Origin: Phytopythium helicoides
Lineage: Eukaryota > Oomycota > Peronosporomycetes > Pythiales > Pythiaceae
Direction: 5' to 3'
Length of the DNA stretch: 64,000 nt
Assembly: GCA_024867545.1 (NCBI GenBank)
Contig: JANFNE010000001.1
Location: 682,001 to 746,000 of the forward strand
This document shows, in pieces, positions 61,421-64,000 of this stretch. Position 1 is the stretch's first letter; each line of letters opens with the position of its first letter. The translations under genes and the position numbers were made by a program. Below the pieces are notes generated by a model. The model worked only from the letters and a program-made list of their open reading frames with translations, was not told the origin of the DNA and made no database searches.

Positions 61421-63527
61421 TTATAGCTTGCTGCTGGTGTGTCGCGCGGCAAACTGCTGCTGCATCAGCGTTCGCGGGTCTGTGCCCGTGTAACTGCGGA
61501 CCACTTCAGACATTTCCTTCAGGATCTGCACATCGCTGTACGGAAGCAGAATGAGGTGCGTGGGCGTCTCAGCACGGACGTCGTACGCCACAGGCTCATC
61601 AAGAAGCACTTCGCGATCGCCAAACACATGGCCATCGTGGAGGGTGTAAGGATGCGCCGCCTTCACGCGAACGCGTCCAGATCTGCGATCAGAACACAAA
61701 AGAGTAAGGTCGACAATGAACGGCACTGCTTCCAAGTACAAATGCGTTGCATACATGATAAAGTGGATGGCCGTCGGAAGCGACCCACGCGCAGTGATGC
61801 GCTCGCCTGGTTTGTAAACTTGCGCGAACAGCGGAATATTCCGCTCACGCTTTACACGCTCCAGCTCTGTCGTTGCCACCAATCCAAACACCGTCAGCAT
61901 CACTTCAGAGGAACCGCACAACTCGCTCGCCCGCACCGTCCAAGATCACGTTAGAAGACGGCCAGATCAAGCGAACAACCGACGGAGACAGAGCCACGAG
62001 AGACTTTCGCTTGTATGAGACCGAAGTCGCATCGACAGAGGTCATGCAGTACCGATAATTGATCATCATGGTCAGCGCGTTGGCTCGAGCTTGCACAGAC
62101 TTGTCAGCCAGAAAGTTGATCTGCTCGACTTGAGCGCCATTTTGCAAGTGGAAGTTCGCCACAGGATCCCAGATCTTCTCGCCCTTGCGCTCGAATAAAA
62201 TGTATCGTGCGCACGCAACTGTCATTATGTCGTGAATAGAAGCCAGGAGTTCGTCATCCGTGTACCATAAGGGGTCTTGCAGCCGCTTGAGTAGCCATTT
62301 GTGAAGCACAACCGCTGTTAACACCGTACTTGATGGATAGCTGCTGGGCTTGCTCGGCGGTGAAGAAGCCTCGCTGGATTGGTACGTGGCGTTGCTTCAG
62401 AGGAGGCTGCTGTAGGTATCCATCCGCCCTTGACAACGCGAGTCGAAACCAATCGCCAAATCCTGGCACAGGCGACAGCGTCGCCGAGGTATGACACATG
62501 GGGAACATGTTGCTCATGCGCTGAATCGTCAAAAACAGCAAGTGGCTTGCAATGTTGAGCCCGCGAAGACCAGTATTGGAGCTCGAGACCGAGTAGAAGA
62601 TGATGTGAGTCGGATTCGCGACAACCGGTGTGTCATGGTCGAGAATCGGCGCGATCTTGTTGCTCAGGTGGTCAGGTTGCAACCACTTCGACGAACACGA
62701 GAGGCGCGTTGGACATGTGCGTGTGGAAAAGTCCGAAGCAAAATCGCATCGGTCCCCCAATGCGGCGCTGCAGATCGGCCCAGTTGCGGATCGGATGGAC
62801 GCGCTCATTTTTGGCCACGAACGCAGCGAGTTTCTCTGACGTCGGGTCAATGCGCAGGAACCGCATGCCTGCCTGGGTCGCGAACAGGTCCCGCATGACC
62901 ATGTCTAGGAACTCGAGTGCCTGCACACTATCGACCGGCAGCTCGGCGCGGTGCTTTCTGACCAAGTGGTTGAGGTCGAACGCGCAGCTTGAGCAGGAAC
63001 TTGGGTCCGGGCGGGGTCGTGCCGATGAGCAGGAAGAGCTGTTCGGCGAGCGGCACGAGGCCGCGTTTGATGCTCTTGGAGGTGTTGGGGTCGTTCTTGC
63101 GGCTGAAGCCGAGCGCGGCGCTGAGCACGCTGAGTACGAGCCCCGAGCCGCTTGACGGACGGCAGCGTCTTGACCATGAGCGACAGGTCCTGCACGCCCA
63201 GGTCGACCGCGAGCGCGAGCACGAGCTCGAGCTTCTGCCGCTCGGTGAAGAGCTTGTAGTCCTCGCACAGCTGCAGCGCGAACTCTCGGCGGCCGCTTGA
63301 GCCCGATGACGAACCCGTCGCCGACGTCGGCCTTGAGGATCTCCTGCACGTGCTGCGTGAACTCCTCGCGGTCGAACGGGCACCACGGGCGCCACGTCCC
63401 TCGCGACGCGCGCCTGCCGCTTGGCCTCGTGGCGCGCCAGCGTGCGCTGCAGCCACGCGTCGCTGCCCTGGAACGCGCCGCCGGCCGTCGCCATCGCCGC
63501 CATCGTCGCCATCGCGATCGCCGCCAA
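61421..63527 (-). CDS. MLYCD: Malonyl-CoA decarboxylase fused to a C-terminal cyclic-nucleotide-binding-like domain, ending SKL
   Basis: Decarboxylates malonyl-CoA to acetyl-CoA. Family segments: EFALQLCEDYKLFTERQKLE, RGLVPLAEQLFLLIG, ERVHPIRNWADLQRRIGGPM, PTHIIFYSVSSSNTGLRGLN, LSPVPGFGDWFRLAL, DPVANFHLQNGAQVEQINFL, MINYRYCM. The catalytic part ends near VVRLI at about 61960. A 70-bp intron (61936-61867, gtgcgg...acgacag) then joins in phase to ELERVKRERNIPLFAQVYKP; a 72-bp intron (61754-61683) creates AIHFIISGRVRV, and the last exon has HDGHVFGDREVLLDEPVAY, a CNBD phosphate-cassette-like loop, and finishes SSKL-stop, a PTS1. Upstream, frame breaks occur near 63390, 63290, 63140, 62985, 62675 and 62320. 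The N-terminal start (MAAIAMATM) is tentative. Confidence 0.8.
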
Positions 63528-63607
63528 ACTTCAAGACAAGGGACTTGTAAACGGTGGGAGTACCGTGGCGAGTTGTGTAAAGTGCGAAATGTAAATTACG
63601 CAAACTG

Positions 63608-63612
63608 ATTGG
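63608..63612 (-). promoter_or_regulatory. ATTGG (CCAAT) box before PRPF4
   Basis: Part of CTGATTGGCTAA, 49 bp upstream of the PRPF4 ATG in the short divergent MLYCD/PRPF4 spacer (133 bp). Confidence 0.4.
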
Positions 63613-63660
63613 CTAAAAGGTCCAATTCCAGGCGACGGGACTGCTTCGAGGCGACTCGAC

Positions 63661-64000
63661 ATGGCGGAGCGCGCGGGCATCTACTTCGGCGCCATCAGCG
63701 GCGCGGCGCTGGTGCCCGCGAGCGTGCGGCATGGCGCTGGGGCGGGCGCGCTGGAGTCGGCGATGCGCGCGGGGCACGTGAACACGGGGGACGCGGGCGA
63801 CAAGGAGGTGCTGGCGCTGTCGGAGAGCAGCCGCGCGGCGCAGGACAAGCACGCGCAGCTGCTGCGCCGCATCGAGGCCGAGAAGCGCGCGCGCGCCATC
63901 GCGGTGCCCACCAGCGTCGACGAGGTCGTGCGCCGCCTGCGCCAGCTTGGAGAGCCCATCACGCTCTTTGGAGAGCGACCCGCCGACCGCCGTGAGCGCC
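63661..64000 (+). CDS. PRPF4: U4/U6 snRNP protein PRPF4 (Prp4), 3' end cut by window
   Basis: Splicing factor of the U4/U6.U5 tri-snRNP. The 113 visible residues cover the N-terminal region: AGIYFGAISGAALV, AMRAGHVNTGD, helical QDKHAQLLRRIEAEKRARAI, then the SFM/PRP4 motif VVRRLRQLGEPITLFGERPA followed by DRRER, almost identical to human PRPF4. The WD40 part lies beyond base 64000. Confidence 0.93.
   Translation, partial: MAERAGIYFGAISGAALVPASVRHGAGAGALESAMRAGHVNTGDAGDKEVLALSESSRAAQDKHAQLLRRIEAEKRARAIAVPTSVDEVVRRLRQLGEPITLFGERPADRRER

Noticed and set aside
61421..61936. CNBD segment as an independent gene
   Set aside because: Its first in-frame ATG lies inside a 70-bp intron with good splice signals whose removal joins it in phase to MLYCD, and the joint protein ends in SKL as MLYCD does; kept as a fusion, to be tested.

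Overview
The window is nuclear DNA from a compact, intron-bearing eukaryote, most probably an oomycete (Phytophthora/Pythium-like stramenopile). Evidence: about 26 closely packed protein genes on both strands, GC-rich third positions, short introns (about 45-110 bp, GT-AG), eukaryotic core genes (RPL24, PRMT1, ASF1, TAF13, MED12, NF-YA, COPA, GID8, PRPF4), and lineage-flavoured items such as a tandem two-repeat cyclic-nucleotide-gated channel, a Dam1/DASH subunit and EH-PX sorting nexin. The exact genus cannot be fixed from sequence alone. No rRNA, tRNA, transposon or CRISPR was supported.

Layout. 0-6.2 kb: end of RPL24, then PRMT1 and ASF1 converging, a PIP-box (PCNA-binding) protein and TAF13, i.e. 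translation, chromatin and transcription functions. 6.4-15.1 kb: a myristoylated EF-hand protein converging on the long, multi-exon Mediator gene MED12. 15.4-32 kb: a run rich in membrane transport: a 6-TM K+ channel, an uncharacterised gene, a second lipid-anchored EF-hand protein, a P4 flippase, a fused double CNG channel and an NCLX-type Na+/Ca2+ exchanger. 32-43.8 kb: DASH subunit Dad4, an R3H/DExH helicase, an ankyrin-pseudokinase, LINS1-like and GID8. 44-56.3 kb: an EH-PX-BAR sorting nexin, a Gln-rich zinc-binding protein, COQ3, a secreted PDZ/PA-domain protein and a large uncharacterised membrane protein. 56.4-64 kb: COPA, NF-YA, malonyl-CoA decarboxylase and the start of PRPF4.

There is no operon logic; genes are individually promoted, often in head-to-head pairs with short shared promoters (TAF13/EF-hand, MED12/K+ channel, ankyrin-pseudokinase/LINS1, COPA/NF-YA, MLYCD/PRPF4), several carrying CCAAT boxes.

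The most striking observation is a malonyl-CoA decarboxylase whose catalytic domain is followed, through two phase-consistent introns, by a cyclic-nucleotide-binding-like domain that ends in the peroxisomal signal SKL. Others are the double CNG channel with dissimilar pores, the EH-PX-BAR sorting nexin, a pseudokinase lacking all catalytic motifs, and a 20-bp tandem duplication that alone splits a membrane-protein gene. A caution applies throughout: at least fifteen single-base frame breaks occur inside otherwise conserved exons, mostly at short homopolymers, which points to consensus sequencing errors rather than pseudogenes.
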